From an uncultured Bacteroidaceae bacterium (GTDB lineage Bacteria > Bacteroidota > Bacteroidia > Bacteroidales > Bacteroidaceae), in contig CAJOEI010000004.1 of assembly GCA_905233465.1 (NCBI GenBank), positions 1-64,000 on the forward strand: DNA of 64,000 nucleotides, read 5' to 3'. Each line of letters opens with the position of its first letter. Positions within the stretch are counted from its first letter, which is position 1. Positions 26,752 to 36,185 of the stretch are shown here, piece by piece. The notes under the pieces were generated by a model that saw only the letters and a program-made list of their open reading frames with translations, did not search any database and was not told the origin of the DNA. The position numbers and the translations under genes are program-made.

Positions 26752-27453
26752 TTATTCAATACCTGCTGCTTGTAGGAACTCATCAAATGAAGCAAATTTT
26801 GCCACATGATGTGCCTTGTAATGGTCGTATGCAGGACCTAACTGATGCTTGAATGGTATCTCGGGATACTTATCCATATCCTTTCCATTGACAAACCAGA
26901 CAAAACTTTCCCGAAAATCTTCAGGGACGGGTCTCCGATGATAACGTTCCAAGATTCCCTTTGCATATGCAAAGGATTCCTGAAGAGCTTCTTTCTTTCG
27001 TCTCTCATAATAATCATCAATAGTACAGATGACTTTTGCTGGCACACCAACAGCGACGGAATTGGAAGGAATATCGTGAGTAACGACAGAGCCCAAACCA
27101 ATAATACAATTATCGCCTATTATTACGTTCTTCAATACCCTCACATCACGGGCAAACCACACATTGTTGCCGATTGTAATATGCCCATTGCTTGGTAAGT
27201 AATCATTGTATTTTATTCTGAAAACCTTTGCCGTTGCGTCATGGGCTATGAGGCGATTATTGAAATTGAACCTTACATTCGAGCCAATGGTAATCAGATG
27301 TGCCCTCTGCAAGTCAATGCCAAAGGTCTTAGGGTCGCGAATAAAGGTGTGCTCTCCTATCTTCACGCCTTTACCTCGCAAATATTTTATATATGATTGG
27401 CTGTTGCGTTTAGCCCACCACTGCTTTGCTCTCTCAATGATGCTTGTTTTCAT
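26752..27453 (-). CDS. Hexapeptide acyltransferase (WbbJ-like)
   Basis: A 233-residue left-handed beta-helix acetyltransferase: IGEHTFIRDPKTFGI, ITIGNNVWFARDVRVLKNVIIGDNCIIG and the closing VAVGVPAKVICTIDD. A C-terminal helical extension of about 65 residues follows (EDFRESFVWFVNGKD), longer than in minimal relatives. It should O- or N-acetylate a sugar of the capsule using acetyl-CoA. It is the second of three such enzymes in the locus. Confidence 0.85.
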   Translation of the reverse strand: MKTSIIERAKQWWAKRNSQSYIKYLRGKGVKIGEHTFIRDPKTFGIDLQRAHLITIGSNVRFNFNNRLIAHDATAKVFRIKYNDYLPSNGHITIGNNVWFARDVRVLKNVIIGDNCIIGLGSVVTHDIPSNSVAVGVPAKVICTIDDYYERRKKEALQESFAYAKGILERYHRRPVPEDFRESFVWFVNGKDMDKYPEIPFKHQLGPAYDHYKAHHVAKFASFDEFLQAAGIE

Positions 27454-27458
27454 GATGG

Positions 27459-28583
27459 TTACTGTTTACCGTTTACGCCCCCTTTAGGGGTGGGGGCTGA
27501 GTTTGGGGCTTGGTGATAATAGCGTAATAATGATGCTGCAATAATGTCAGATGACCAGTGTTCTATGGCGTATATTCTGTTTTCTTTACCTTGTGTCGTT
27601 TCCGTCAATGCCCTTTGCAAAACACTTACAGCACTACTAAAGTCATGTGGGTCAAAGGTGAAATTACCTGTTTCACGCAATATCTCTCCTACGTTTCCTA
27701 CATCAGGTCCTACCACCACCTTTCCAGCATGGAAGGCCATAGGTAAGTTGCCTGAATTTAGGATGTCAAGACGCTGTATAAGTACTACGTCAGCAGCACA
27801 GAAGTAGCACTGCATCAGGTCATCGGGAATTACGTCGTTACAGAATTTGATGCCTTTGAGTTTATACTTACAGGTGTTATATAGCCGTACTGCCAGTTTC
27901 TTAGGGTTCCATGTGTGTAAAGTCTCGCGATAGAAGCCTGGCATGAGAAATAGAGCCTCTCCCCCAGCCCCTCCCCCATAGGGAGGGGAGTAGATACATT
28001 TGCTCTTGAGGTTTAGTATAAATTGGCGTTCCTCATTGTTACGGAACTTTCCGAAACTGAGGATAATCTTCTTATCTGTTGGAAGGTGCAAACGCTGTCG
28101 CGCTTCCTCCTGCGAGATGCCGAAACTATAAACATCGTCATAAATGTGATGAGGAATGACCACATGCTGGGCATTAGGATAATGGGATTGTAATAGCTCA
28201 CGGCTGTAGTTTCCCATGTGTACCATTACGTCTGCGTGCTGATAGAGCAGTTCATACATCCGCGAAACATTTTTATCCTTATTCGCATGAGGTTTCAGAT
28301 TATGTACTTGAACAAAGATCTTGATTTCTTTTTCCTTCAGTTGTATCAAACGATGACTCATGCGAGTTATATCATTGTCTGAGAATTCCTTTTTTTGATT
28401 GCCAAAAACATATTCCGGCCACTGGAAGTGAACAATATTACAATTAAACACATCATCTGTCCACAGCAGCTTAAGGCCATAGACGACCTCGCACCCCTGC
28501 TTCTGAAGGGCGTTGCCAAGCGAAGACACAAAATGATTGATCGTTCGCTCAGAAGGTTCCTTGACAACAAAATAGACTTTCAT
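27459..28583 (-). CDS. Glycosyltransferase (GT4-like) carrying repeat insertions
   Basis: A 374-residue transferase that begins MKVYFVVKEPSERT. The ATG at 28583 overlaps the upstream stop (ATGA), so a longer frame reaching 28712 is rejected. Conserved-looking parts are KIFVQVHNLKPH, LSFGKFRNNEERQF and the C-terminal GNLPMAFHAGKVVVGPDVGNVGEIL donor site. Near residues 199-210 the frame reads SPPYGGGAGGEA, an in-frame G-rich repeat (27958-27990). The C-terminal end APTPKGGVNGKQ is also repeat-derived (27460-27510). Core function is probably retained because both additions are at surface positions. Confidence 0.75.
   Translation of the reverse strand: MKVYFVVKEPSERTINHFVSSLGNALQKQGCEVVYGLKLLWTDDVFNCNIVHFQWPEYVFGNQKKEFSDNDITRMSHRLIQLKEKEIKIFVQVHNLKPHANKDKNVSRMYELLYQHADVMVHMGNYSRELLQSHYPNAQHVVIPHHIYDDVYSFGISQEEARQRLHLPTDKKIILSFGKFRNNEERQFILNLKSKCIYSPPYGGGAGGEALFLMPGFYRETLHTWNPKKLAVRLYNTCKYKLKGIKFCNDVIPDDLMQCYFCAADVVLIQRLDILNSGNLPMAFHAGKVVVGPDVGNVGEILRETGNFTFDPHDFSSAVSVLQRALTETTQGKENRIYAIEHWSSDIIAASLLRYYHQAPNSAPTPKGGVNGKQ
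27958..27990 (-). repeat. G-rich palindromic repeat inside a glycosyltransferase gene
   Basis: CTCCCCTCCC-TATG-GGGGAGGGG-type sequence on the minus strand, in frame. Related copies are at 16854-16885 and 41629-41690. Confidence 0.8.
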
Positions 28584-29524
28584 TTGCTCTTCTTTAAGAG
28601 ATGATATAATTTTATCGGAGTCAGATTTAGGAATAACCATAACAGCATCTTTTTCTTGCGATGGCCATGCATTCGAAAGAAAGTGGTAAAAGCAGTCTGA
28701 TAACATTGCCACCCTACACGTTTTCTGTATTGCATCATCTTGCTGATAAATATATTTTTGTTCACCAGTTTGATGTCAGATTCTTTTTTGAAATAATTGT
28801 ATGACCATTTTAGGAAATCACATTCGGCCATGAGTTTACGTTCAGCTGTATGCCGCGACTTGTCTGGCGTAATATTCTGACTGCTACGACGCCAACGGAC
28901 GTGTGCATCTGGAATCTTATACATGCCTTTATTACCACAGAAGATGCACCATGTGGCTACATCACTGCCCCATGCCAGGTCAAAGTTCATGAAACCTCCC
29001 GATTGCACATATTTTTTGCGCGAAAAGACATTCTCCACCACATAGCTGCGATAGCGACCAGTGGTTTTGCCCTTGTAGAAGTCGTAGGCACTCAGTACTT
29101 GCGGATATTCTGGTAGTGCTTTCGTCACCTCGCCTTTCTCGTTGATTTCTTTCACATCGAAGTGATACAAATCATAAATTCCCTGCGTGGAGTCAATGGT
29201 CTTGAAAAGTTCTTCCACACAGTTAGGTTCCATCACATCATCATCAGAGAATAACCAGATGTAAGGCTCTCCCTGACTCAGGGCAATGCATCGTTCCCAT
29301 TGGGCAACAAGGTCTTTGCCACCCAGATTGGAATCAAATCGCTGGTAAACCAGTTCTATCTTGTCTTTGTATTGCTCAACGATATCACCTATCGGCTCAG
29401 GGCTACAGTCATCACCTACATACAATGTGAAGTCCTTGCATGTCTGTGCGACTATCGAGTCGAGCGCAGCAGGCAGGAATGTCGCCTTATAGGCAGGGAT
29501 GATAATCGCAAGTCGATGTTCCAT
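28580..29524 (-). CDS. Family 2 glycosyltransferase
   Basis: A 314-residue GT2 enzyme: LAIIIPAYKATFLPAALDSI, LYVGDDCSPEPIG and the metal-binding FSDDDVMEPN near residue 95. WGSDVATW in the middle matches the acceptor side of the active site. It is cytoplasmic, with a basic C-terminus. It adds a sugar to the capsule repeat. It is coupled to the downstream transferase gene by a four-base overlap. Confidence 0.88.
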   Translation of the reverse strand: MEHRLAIIIPAYKATFLPAALDSIVAQTCKDFTLYVGDDCSPEPIGDIVEQYKDKIELVYQRFDSNLGGKDLVAQWERCIALSQGEPYIWLFSDDDVMEPNCVEELFKTIDSTQGIYDLYHFDVKEINEKGEVTKALPEYPQVLSAYDFYKGKTTGRYRSYVVENVFSRKKYVQSGGFMNFDLAWGSDVATWCIFCGNKGMYKIPDAHVRWRRSSQNITPDKSRHTAERKLMAECDFLKWSYNYFKKESDIKLVNKNIFISKMMQYRKRVGWQCYQTAFTTFFRMHGHRKKKMLLWLFLNLTPIKLYHLLKKSK

Positions 29525-29563
29525 TATAATCCACTAAAACCTTTAAACTCTTAAACTCATCTA

Positions 29564-30958
29564 TCACTTCCTAATGGCTTTCAGAATTAGACCAAGTTGT
29601 TGTTTACGAGTCCGATTCTTACGCTTCATAATGCTCAGCAACACGGCATATAGCAGTTTCCTCCGCTTTTCAGATTCTATCATCTTTATGGTCATGCCAA
29701 ACAGAAGCATGGTAGGATATACAGAACCTAACTCTCCTGTGCCAATTGAGAATGCAAGGTAGAGCGTAAGGATTGAAGCGCCCAAACCTGTTAAAGCCTT
29801 TCTTCTTTTACGGTTTCTCCAAAAATAGAGGAGAATGATTATATAAAAAGTCGCCCATAAAGTAAACCCAATAATGCCGCGTTCAAGCAGATAACCAAGA
29901 ATAACACTTTCTACACCATAGAGACCACGGATTGACTCTTTATCCTCAGCAAAATTACTGCTCCAATATCCTTTTCCTAACCCTAACCATTCATGTCCTT
30001 CTGTGCGGGAAAGTACAAGCATATATTGGGACATTCGCAGTTGTATGGAACTTCCTGCTGTCTCGCTGTTTTCAATAAAAACATCAGTCACCTTATTGAC
30101 TTTATCTTCAACAGCAGGAACAGTATAATATGACATAATCATAAGAATCATAGCTATCATGCCATATATCACTGTTCTGTCCAGCTGGAAAACCCACATA
30201 CTGTAACAAGCTATTGAAAACACAGTGCCCATCCAAACTGTGCGGCATCCACATATCAATATTCCAAATGAACAACACGTAAGGGCTATAACAAATGCCT
30301 TTTTGCTTTCTAAATGCCGATACCAACCATGCAAATGAAGTATTAACATGGCAGCACATATATAGCCATAATCAAAAGGTGACTTAAACATTGACTGTAC
30401 CCTGAATCTGTCACTTTCCGTAAAAACATCACCAAGAGCGACACCCTCATATATCATACTAGTCTTGCCTTCGGTCAAGGCATTGACAAACATGGCATTC
30501 TTATCTATGTAATTAAGCACACCAAAGAAAGTCAGCACAATCAGGCAATACAGCGAAACCTCCAATACAGGCTTTAATGACTTTTCATCCTTGACAGCCC
30601 AGAAAGCATAGGCGAGGGCAAAATACTTGAACAGGAGTTCCGATCGTATAGTTTCTTTGATTCCTGTGTATTGACTGGTCAATGCAGCTAATAGTGCAGA
30701 TACACTAACCAGAAGAAGCAGCCCCACAAGATAAGGCATTCGCCACAATTTCTTGGCATGTTGTTGCAATTGTTTCCATTCTGATAATAGGAAAGACGCT
30801 TGTAGCAAGAAGTTCGCATTGTGCAATGGCATACCGGGTATTTTCACCAGCGTCAGCGTCATAGCTCCCATGACGAGCAGAGCCGCCTTCCATTCTCGCT
30901 TAACGAAGAACATCAGTCCACAACACACCAGGGTAACTATGATGGCAATAATCTTCAT
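29564..30958 (-). CDS. O-antigen/capsule polymerase (Wzy-like)
   Basis: A 464-residue membrane protein with about 10-12 helices and a large periplasmic loop around residues 275-350 (SSIQLRMSQYMLVLSRTEGHEWLGLGKGYW), the layout of Wzy/O-antigen ligase proteins. The motif GCRTVWMG before a helix and LGLGKGYW in the loop are as expected. It should join lipid-linked repeat units at the periplasmic face. Wzy proteins diverge strongly, so the call rests on topology and on being in a Wzx/Wza/Wzc locus. The C-terminal tail is very basic. Confidence 0.8.
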   Translation of the reverse strand: MKIIAIIVTLVCCGLMFFVKREWKAALLVMGAMTLTLVKIPGMPLHNANFLLQASFLLSEWKQLQQHAKKLWRMPYLVGLLLLVSVSALLAALTSQYTGIKETIRSELLFKYFALAYAFWAVKDEKSLKPVLEVSLYCLIVLTFFGVLNYIDKNAMFVNALTEGKTSMIYEGVALGDVFTESDRFRVQSMFKSPFDYGYICAAMLILHLHGWYRHLESKKAFVIALTCCSFGILICGCRTVWMGTVFSIACYSMWVFQLDRTVIYGMIAMILMIMSYYTVPAVEDKVNKVTDVFIENSETAGSSIQLRMSQYMLVLSRTEGHEWLGLGKGYWSSNFAEDKESIRGLYGVESVILGYLLERGIIGFTLWATFYIIILLYFWRNRKRRKALTGLGASILTLYLAFSIGTGELGSVYPTMLLFGMTIKMIESEKRRKLLYAVLLSIMKRKNRTRKQQLGLILKAIRK

Positions 30959-30993
30959 TGTACTTTCGTCAGCATTTTAGCCATTAAAATTTC

Positions 30994-31710
30994 TTAATAC
31001 AGCCTTTGGGACTTACCTTTAAACTCATATCTTAGGTCGCGCGGACGCTCATTGACTTTTCTTGCTGGAATACCAGCAACAACAGAATATGGCTCCACAT
31101 CCTTTGTGACAACACAACCAGCGCAGACAACAGCACCCTCTCCAATATTCACGCCAGTCAAGATGATCGCATTACTGCCAATCCAAACCCTGTCACCGAT
31201 AGTTATCGGGCGGGTCGTGGCAGCAGTACTTCTAAAGTATGGATCTCGGTGATCGTGTGCCCCAGAATAGATAGACACGTTTGATGACAGATTGACATTA
31301 TTGCCAATGGTCAGTCCCCTTTGTGCTGCCAGCAATGCGTTGTCTCCGATGATGGTGCCGTCTCCTATCTTTAAACGATGGAGACCACGCACCTCTGTGC
31401 GGAAATGGAACACCACATGTTTGCCTATCTCAGCACCAAGCGCTCTATATACAAATTTCCGTATATGGTGCGAAGGGACAAGTCCAACTTGAAAAAGCAT
31501 ATACCTTTGCCATCCTTTCTTAAATAACTTTTCCCAATAGATGTATGGTTTATCTAAGGTTCTAATTAGCAGAGGGGCATCTTTACTTTTCCCCCATTTC
31601 TTCAGGATACGTCCATGAACAACCTGGAAGGGGAACACCGCGATGATCAGCACCCACTTTAAGTAGAGCAGTGAGATCAATATAGTGAGAATAATGATGG
31701 TTGTGTTCAT
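30994..31710 (-). CDS. Membrane-anchored hexapeptide acyltransferase
   Basis: A 238-residue acetyltransferase with an N-terminal helix (TTIIILTILISLLYLKWVLIIAVF) and a beta-helix domain (IGDGTIIGDNALLAAQRGLTIG, SIYSGAHDHRDP with the likely catalytic His, IGDRVWIGSNAIILTG). VVAGIPARKVNERP closes the domain. It resembles WcaF/colanic acid acetyltransferases. It should acetylate the polysaccharide precursor at the membrane. Confidence 0.85.
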   Translation of the reverse strand: MNTTIIILTILISLLYLKWVLIIAVFPFQVVHGRILKKWGKSKDAPLLIRTLDKPYIYWEKLFKKGWQRYMLFQVGLVPSHHIRKFVYRALGAEIGKHVVFHFRTEVRGLHRLKIGDGTIIGDNALLAAQRGLTIGNNVNLSSNVSIYSGAHDHRDPYFRSTAATTRPITIGDRVWIGSNAIILTGVNIGEGAVVCAGCVVTKDVEPYSVVAGIPARKVNERPRDLRYEFKGKSQRLY

Positions 31711-31745
31711 ATTTCAACTTTTCAACTTTTCAACTTTCAACTTTA
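31711..31745 (-). repeat. CAACTTT heptamer array at a gene end
   Basis: Tandem CAACTTT/CAACTTTT units fill the spacer and encode the last residues (KLKVEKLKS) of the upstream glycosyltransferase. Confidence 0.65.
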
Positions 31746-32697
31746 TAAAAGCTACGGGCAGCAATAAGTAGGAAAGAGGACTGGCTTTTAGCGTGTCCTT
31801 TCTAAGCTGCCTGTCTTTTTTCTGTAGAGCCCTCCTGAGGATAAGTGTCGTGAGATGAAAGCGTTGACCTATCGACAACGGTTTGCACTGCCCGTTTATC
31901 ACTAATCCGGCATAGTAACGGTAAATATCCTGAGCCCAGTGTACCCCTTTCCGCAGACCCGATGCGATCATTCCGCTCTCAAGCGATCGGTAACATGACG
32001 TCTGTTCCGGCAACCAGATGAAGTCACCCATCAGGGCGGCACTCATGGTAAGGGCAAAATCCAGCTTTACAGGGCGATTCGCGTATGATTCGGATTCCCA
32101 CACTTTATAACGGTACATGGTAGTGAGCGTCATGATGTAGTTCCCATAACGGAGCAAGGTTGGCAGGTTGTCGCCAGAATGGGAACACCCAGGAAACTTT
32201 TCTATAATCGGTCTGCTTATCGGATTACCTTCACCATCAATAACCAGAAAGTTGGTATAGACCATTACCGCCTGAGGGTTGGCATCCAGTGCATCGGCCT
32301 GCTTTTGCAGTTTGTGTTCGTCTATCCAATAGTCATCACCTTCACATAAGGCCACATATTCTGACTCTTCCATCCACGGCTCGGCATACTTTAGCGGCAT
32401 CTTGCCCTGACTGTAGTGGTTTTCCTTTAGTAGATACACCACAAAGTGACAGTTGTGATTCTCCATACTACGGGCTACTAACTGACGATAATCAGTTGTT
32501 ACGCTCTCTTCTGCCTTTTCAAAGTTTTCAAGCAAATAGTGCTCGATGACGGCTTGGTTGCCGTCCTTGCTGGCATCATCAAAGATGACACAGACAAAAG
32601 GAAAGTTGGTCTTCTGTAGGATGAAACCATTCATCGTATCCGTGACGTATGGCGCATGATTAAACGTGGCACATTTCACACAGACCTTATACTTCAT
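31714..32697 (-). CDS. Family 2 glycosyltransferase
   Basis: A 327-residue GT2 enzyme of the type starting VCVKCATFNHAPYVTDTMNGF. VIFDDASKDGN and the DxD-like CEGDDYWIDEHK at about residues 117-128 form the donor site. It probably transfers a hexose or amino sugar. The last nine residues are written by heptamer DNA. It overlaps the flippase gene by four bases. Confidence 0.87.
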   Translation of the reverse strand: MKYKVCVKCATFNHAPYVTDTMNGFILQKTNFPFVCVIFDDASKDGNQAVIEHYLLENFEKAEESVTTDYRQLVARSMENHNCHFVVYLLKENHYSQGKMPLKYAEPWMEESEYVALCEGDDYWIDEHKLQKQADALDANPQAVMVYTNFLVIDGEGNPISRPIIEKFPGCSHSGDNLPTLLRYGNYIMTLTTMYRYKVWESESYANRPVKLDFALTMSAALMGDFIWLPEQTSCYRSLESGMIASGLRKGVHWAQDIYRYYAGLVINGQCKPLSIGQRFHLTTLILRRALQKKDRQLRKDTLKASPLSYLLLPVAFIKLKVEKLKS

Positions 32698-34136
32698 TTC
32701 TTCTTCCGTTTTTTTAGAATTTCCCTGATTTCTTTATATTCATTCATCTTGAACAACTTGCAGAGGGTGAAGAACACAGCCGTTCCCACAACAAGCTGCA
32801 AGGGCAGGATAATCCAGTAGCTCTGTGGCAGGTATTTCAAGAACCATACCGACAGGGCAATAACTGTTGCCAAAGTGTAGGAGGGGGCAATGTCGCGCAA
32901 CTGCATCCATGAACTGTAACCCAACAGACGGCCTGAGTAGTAGGAGTTGAGGAAATAGGCTATGATGCCAACTAATATGTTTGCCCAGAGCATGGGGATA
33001 ATACCGATGAAGGCACCGACGAACAGCGGAACCAAGGCAATCACTTTCTTGACAACTTCCAGACCAAGGAACAGGTCACTGCGCCCCTGCACCTGTAGCA
33101 TGTTCAGGTTGATGGCATGCAACGGATAGAGCGTGCTGCTCAAGCAGATAAGTGGCAGATAGGTGGATGCCTCATGCCATTTGGGGCCTATCATGCAATA
33201 GATGAGCGGTTCGCTGACTGCACCGAGGAAGAATAGCGTCACGGCGGTGATGAACATACTGGTGCGGATGATGCGACGATAGGCGCTGACCATGCGCCCC
33301 TTGTCGTCCTGTATGCTGCTTAGCACGGGGTAGGTGACGCGCTGGACTACCGTTGTCAAGTTCGACGAGAACAATTTTGCATAGTGTTGAGCGCGGGTAT
33401 ATTGCCCCAAGGTGGCTGGATTATAGAATTTACCTACTACTACCTGATACAACTCCTTCCACACGGTATCCAAGAGAGCACTCACCATCATCTTCCATCC
33501 AAAGCCAAACAGGTTGTGGAAGCTTTCGGTAGAGAAACGCAGCCGTGGCAACCACCTATTATATATATATAGTTGTATTGTTCGCAATGCATGAGACATC
33601 AGTTGCTGGGCCACCAACGCCCATACGCCGAAACCTATCAAAGCCAAGATGATGCCTGTCACACCGCTAATGGCTGTTGACACAAGCGTAATCTTGGTCT
33701 GCGTCTTGAAGTCAATGCGCTTGGTCAGGCGTGTCTGCTGTACCATGCCCAAGGCCCCGATGATTAGACCTAACGATGAAACCCTAACCAGAGGTATGAG
33801 TTCATCCCGACTGAAAAAGTCGGCTATCAGCGGGGCGCAGACAAACACCACGACATAGAGCAGCAAACTCATGCCAAGGTTGCAGATGAACGCCGTGTTG
33901 AAGTCATCGTCGGTAGCGTCTTTCTTGCGTATCAAAGCAGTGGTAAAGCCGCCGTTGACAAGGGCTGTGCAGACCATCGTGAAGATGCTCACGAGTCCCA
34001 GAAGCCCATAGTCATCGGGTGACAAGAGTCGGGCCAGCACGATGCCAATGAAAAACTGCATACCGTAGCGGGCAGCGTTATCTAATGCTGACCACCCTAA
34101 GCCCTTCACCGTTTTATGTTTCAGCGATTCTGACAT
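32694..34136 (-). CDS. Lipid-linked oligosaccharide flippase (Wzx-like)
   Basis: A 480-residue protein with about 14 membrane helices, beginning SLKHKTVKGLGWSALDNAARYGMQFFIGIVL, characteristic of the WzxC/polysaccharide transporter branch of the MOP superfamily. RLLSPDDYGLLGLVSIF follows TM1, as in the family. It should flip undecaprenyl-linked repeat units to the periplasm for Wzy. The C-terminus ends in a lysine-rich tail (ILKKRKKK). Confidence 0.9.
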   Translation of the reverse strand: MSESLKHKTVKGLGWSALDNAARYGMQFFIGIVLARLLSPDDYGLLGLVSIFTMVCTALVNGGFTTALIRKKDATDDDFNTAFICNLGMSLLLYVVVFVCAPLIADFFSRDELIPLVRVSSLGLIIGALGMVQQTRLTKRIDFKTQTKITLVSTAISGVTGIILALIGFGVWALVAQQLMSHALRTIQLYIYNRWLPRLRFSTESFHNLFGFGWKMMVSALLDTVWKELYQVVVGKFYNPATLGQYTRAQHYAKLFSSNLTTVVQRVTYPVLSSIQDDKGRMVSAYRRIIRTSMFITAVTLFFLGAVSEPLIYCMIGPKWHEASTYLPLICLSSTLYPLHAINLNMLQVQGRSDLFLGLEVVKKVIALVPLFVGAFIGIIPMLWANILVGIIAYFLNSYYSGRLLGYSSWMQLRDIAPSYTLATVIALSVWFLKYLPQSYWIILPLQLVVGTAVFFTLCKLFKMNEYKEIREILKKRKKK

Positions 34137-34140
34137 CTGA

Positions 34141-34863
34141 TCATAAGAAATGATAACGGTTCAGCATGTCGTGCAACTCGTCGCGAGAGCAGAACATCAT
34201 CAGGTCGATGATGCTCAGGTCGGGAATGAACTCATCGGAGAACTGCTTGTAGCAGATGTCCTCGTTACGACGCAGGAAGCTGAGGTTGATGCCCATCTCG
34301 CGGAAAGCATCCTTGTCGTAGTAGCCCATGCCGGCACCGGAGGGGTTGATGTAATCAGTGAAGCCGAAGTGTTCGCAAGTGCGACTGATAATCTCAGGAG
34401 CACGGTACTCCCAGCGGTCTGACACCTCTGTGAGCATCCTGAATTCCGTCTTGATACCTAAATATTCGGCCACGGATTGCAGTTGCTTGACGAGATAGCG
34501 CGTCAGGTCGGGTTCCTCATCTAATAGGATAGGCTTGATGACTTCCATCGCCTCGCTGTAGTGTGGTGCTTTGCCATAGTAGAACTTCAGCACCCGACAG
34601 AGGTATTCTGCCTGTTTGCGGCTGACCACCCGTTTCGTCTCATAGATAAGGTGATTGCAGGAGGCGTGGCTGACTTCGATGCCGAAGTACTGCGGCTGGC
34701 CTCCTTCACCCAAGATGCGGTTGCGGTTGATCCAGCCGTGCTTAATATAGTGTACACTGTCGCCAACAACAAACATGTCGGCAGCATGGATGAGCTGCCA
34801 GTAGCCGATGTACGGAAAGAAGTACGGCTGCATGATGGCGATATAACGTTTTCCGTCAATCAT
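34141..34863 (-). CDS. WbqC-family protein
   Basis: A 240-residue WbqC-like protein: YIAIMQPYFFPYIGYWQLI at the N-terminus and NPSGAGMGYYDKDAF in the second half are family signatures. WbqC proteins occur in polysaccharide loci with amino-sugar aminotransferases and are thought to attach an amino acid or amide to the sugar amine. Immediately upstream is an ATP-grasp gene, a plausible activating partner. Chemistry is inferred. Confidence 0.88.
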   Translation of the reverse strand: MIDGKRYIAIMQPYFFPYIGYWQLIHAADMFVVGDSVHYIKHGWINRNRILGEGGQPQYFGIEVSHASCNHLIYETKRVVSRKQAEYLCRVLKFYYGKAPHYSEAMEVIKPILLDEEPDLTRYLVKQLQSVAEYLGIKTEFRMLTEVSDRWEYRAPEIISRTCEHFGFTDYINPSGAGMGYYDKDAFREMGINLSFLRRNEDICYKQFSDEFIPDLSIIDLMMFCSRDELHDMLNRYHFL

Positions 34864-34875
34864 AACAATAAAGGA

Positions 34876-36126
34876 TTAGTTTATATTTAATGTGCGTGGA
34901 TAATCCAGCAATAGCGACTGTTTATTCTCATCCTCTATTTCGAGGATACTGAGAATGGTGTTGATATGCTGGTATAGTTCCTGCTGACTGCTGGCTCGTA
35001 CAAAGATGCGGCATAGCACTTGCAGGAAGATGCCGGAGTACTGCATGGTATCACCCTCATAGTAATATTGGTACAAGCTATAGACATGCGGCAACTGCCT
35101 CACATCATCTATTCCACTGATGGTATGGATATGACCATTTTTCAGACCGATGCAGATGGTGGCATAGCAACCGTGAAGAGGTTCTGCAAGCGATGAGAAG
35201 TCGTCTCCAAATTGTGCTGTCAGTGCATGTTGCATATAGCAGGCCACAAGGTCGATGCCCTTGTCCTCATGTACCACACGGAAGTCCATACCGCCGCTGA
35301 GACGGAAGGCGTTGTCCATGATATAGGGCACGCCATCGCTGATGATGCCCTGGAACATGCAGGAACCGTTGCTCACGCCGAGATCATCAAACAATTGCGA
35401 CATGGGCTGATATAGAGTGTTGATGATGTCAGCCTCAGGCGAAGGGTATAGGTCGAGGAAGGGCTGGCGGGGAGACTGGCCAATTGCCGGGTAGAACACA
35501 CGTCCCTTGGTATAGGGGAAATACGACTTCCCGTTCTGCCGCCATATCTCAAACTGGAAATAAGGACCCTCGAGAAATTTCTCACAGAGGTATTCACCCA
35601 CGGTGGAGTTCTGGATGGCCTTCGCCACGGCCTCTTTCATCTCTGTGCGGTCGTGGCACACGGTGATGCCAAAGGAACCGCCGTTATCGACAGGCTTGAC
35701 GATGACGGGGAAAGGAATGTCTTCATCCTCCAAGCGGTAGGCGGGGATGGCGGGCATACCGTAACGAATGCAAGCCTCTTTGAAGTGCTGCTTGTTCATC
35801 AGCACATCCCATTGGTGGGGCGTGGCATAGTAGTGGAAGCCTGTCTTCCCAATCCAGCCCACTGACTTTCGGATGACCATTTCGCCCGAGCAGGACAGCA
35901 GGCCGTCGATGTGCTTCTCCTTGAAGAACGGCAGCATCACGGACTCGTCTGTGCAGTCCAGATAATACTGTTCGTCAGAAACCTGATGCATCGGAGCCTC
36001 TGGCACATTGCCCACAGACACCAGCACGATACCGTGCCGACGGGCAAAGGCTGTCACTTCCTCTGTCACATTGTTGGCTCCGAATACGGCGAGCCGTTTG
36101 CCTTTCATTGCTTCATATATCTTCAT
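34876..36126 (-). CDS. ATP-grasp ligase of the capsule locus
   Basis: A 416-residue ATP-grasp enzyme. The N-terminal pre-ATP-grasp domain (RLAVFGANNVTEEVTAFARR) is followed by the ATP-binding part with FPVIVKPVDNGGSFGIT (about 119-135), EKFLEGPYFQFEIW and the metal site FRLSGGMDFR. The first in-frame ATG, at 36126, is chosen; an earlier TTG at 36156 is possible. ATP-grasp ligases make acyl-phosphate intermediates and join carboxylates to amines. With WbqC next door it may attach an amino acid to an amino sugar. Confidence 0.85.
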   Translation of the reverse strand: MKIYEAMKGKRLAVFGANNVTEEVTAFARRHGIVLVSVGNVPEAPMHQVSDEQYYLDCTDESVMLPFFKEKHIDGLLSCSGEMVIRKSVGWIGKTGFHYYATPHQWDVLMNKQHFKEACIRYGMPAIPAYRLEDEDIPFPVIVKPVDNGGSFGITVCHDRTEMKEAVAKAIQNSTVGEYLCEKFLEGPYFQFEIWRQNGKSYFPYTKGRVFYPAIGQSPRQPFLDLYPSPEADIINTLYQPMSQLFDDLGVSNGSCMFQGIISDGVPYIMDNAFRLSGGMDFRVVHEDKGIDLVACYMQHALTAQFGDDFSSLAEPLHGCYATICIGLKNGHIHTISGIDDVRQLPHVYSLYQYYYEGDTMQYSGIFLQVLCRIFVRASSQQELYQHINTILSILEIEDENKQSLLLDYPRTLNIN

Positions 36127-36185
36127 TAAGAATTCTCGTATACTTGATGGCTCCAATATCTGATATTACCCCTGTTTTCTAAATT

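Noticed and set aside
28584-28712. Longer N-terminus for the glycosyltransferase ending at 27459
   Set aside because: It would overlap the previous glycosyltransferase by 133 bases; the ATG at 28583 gives a four-base overlap and a normal first strand.
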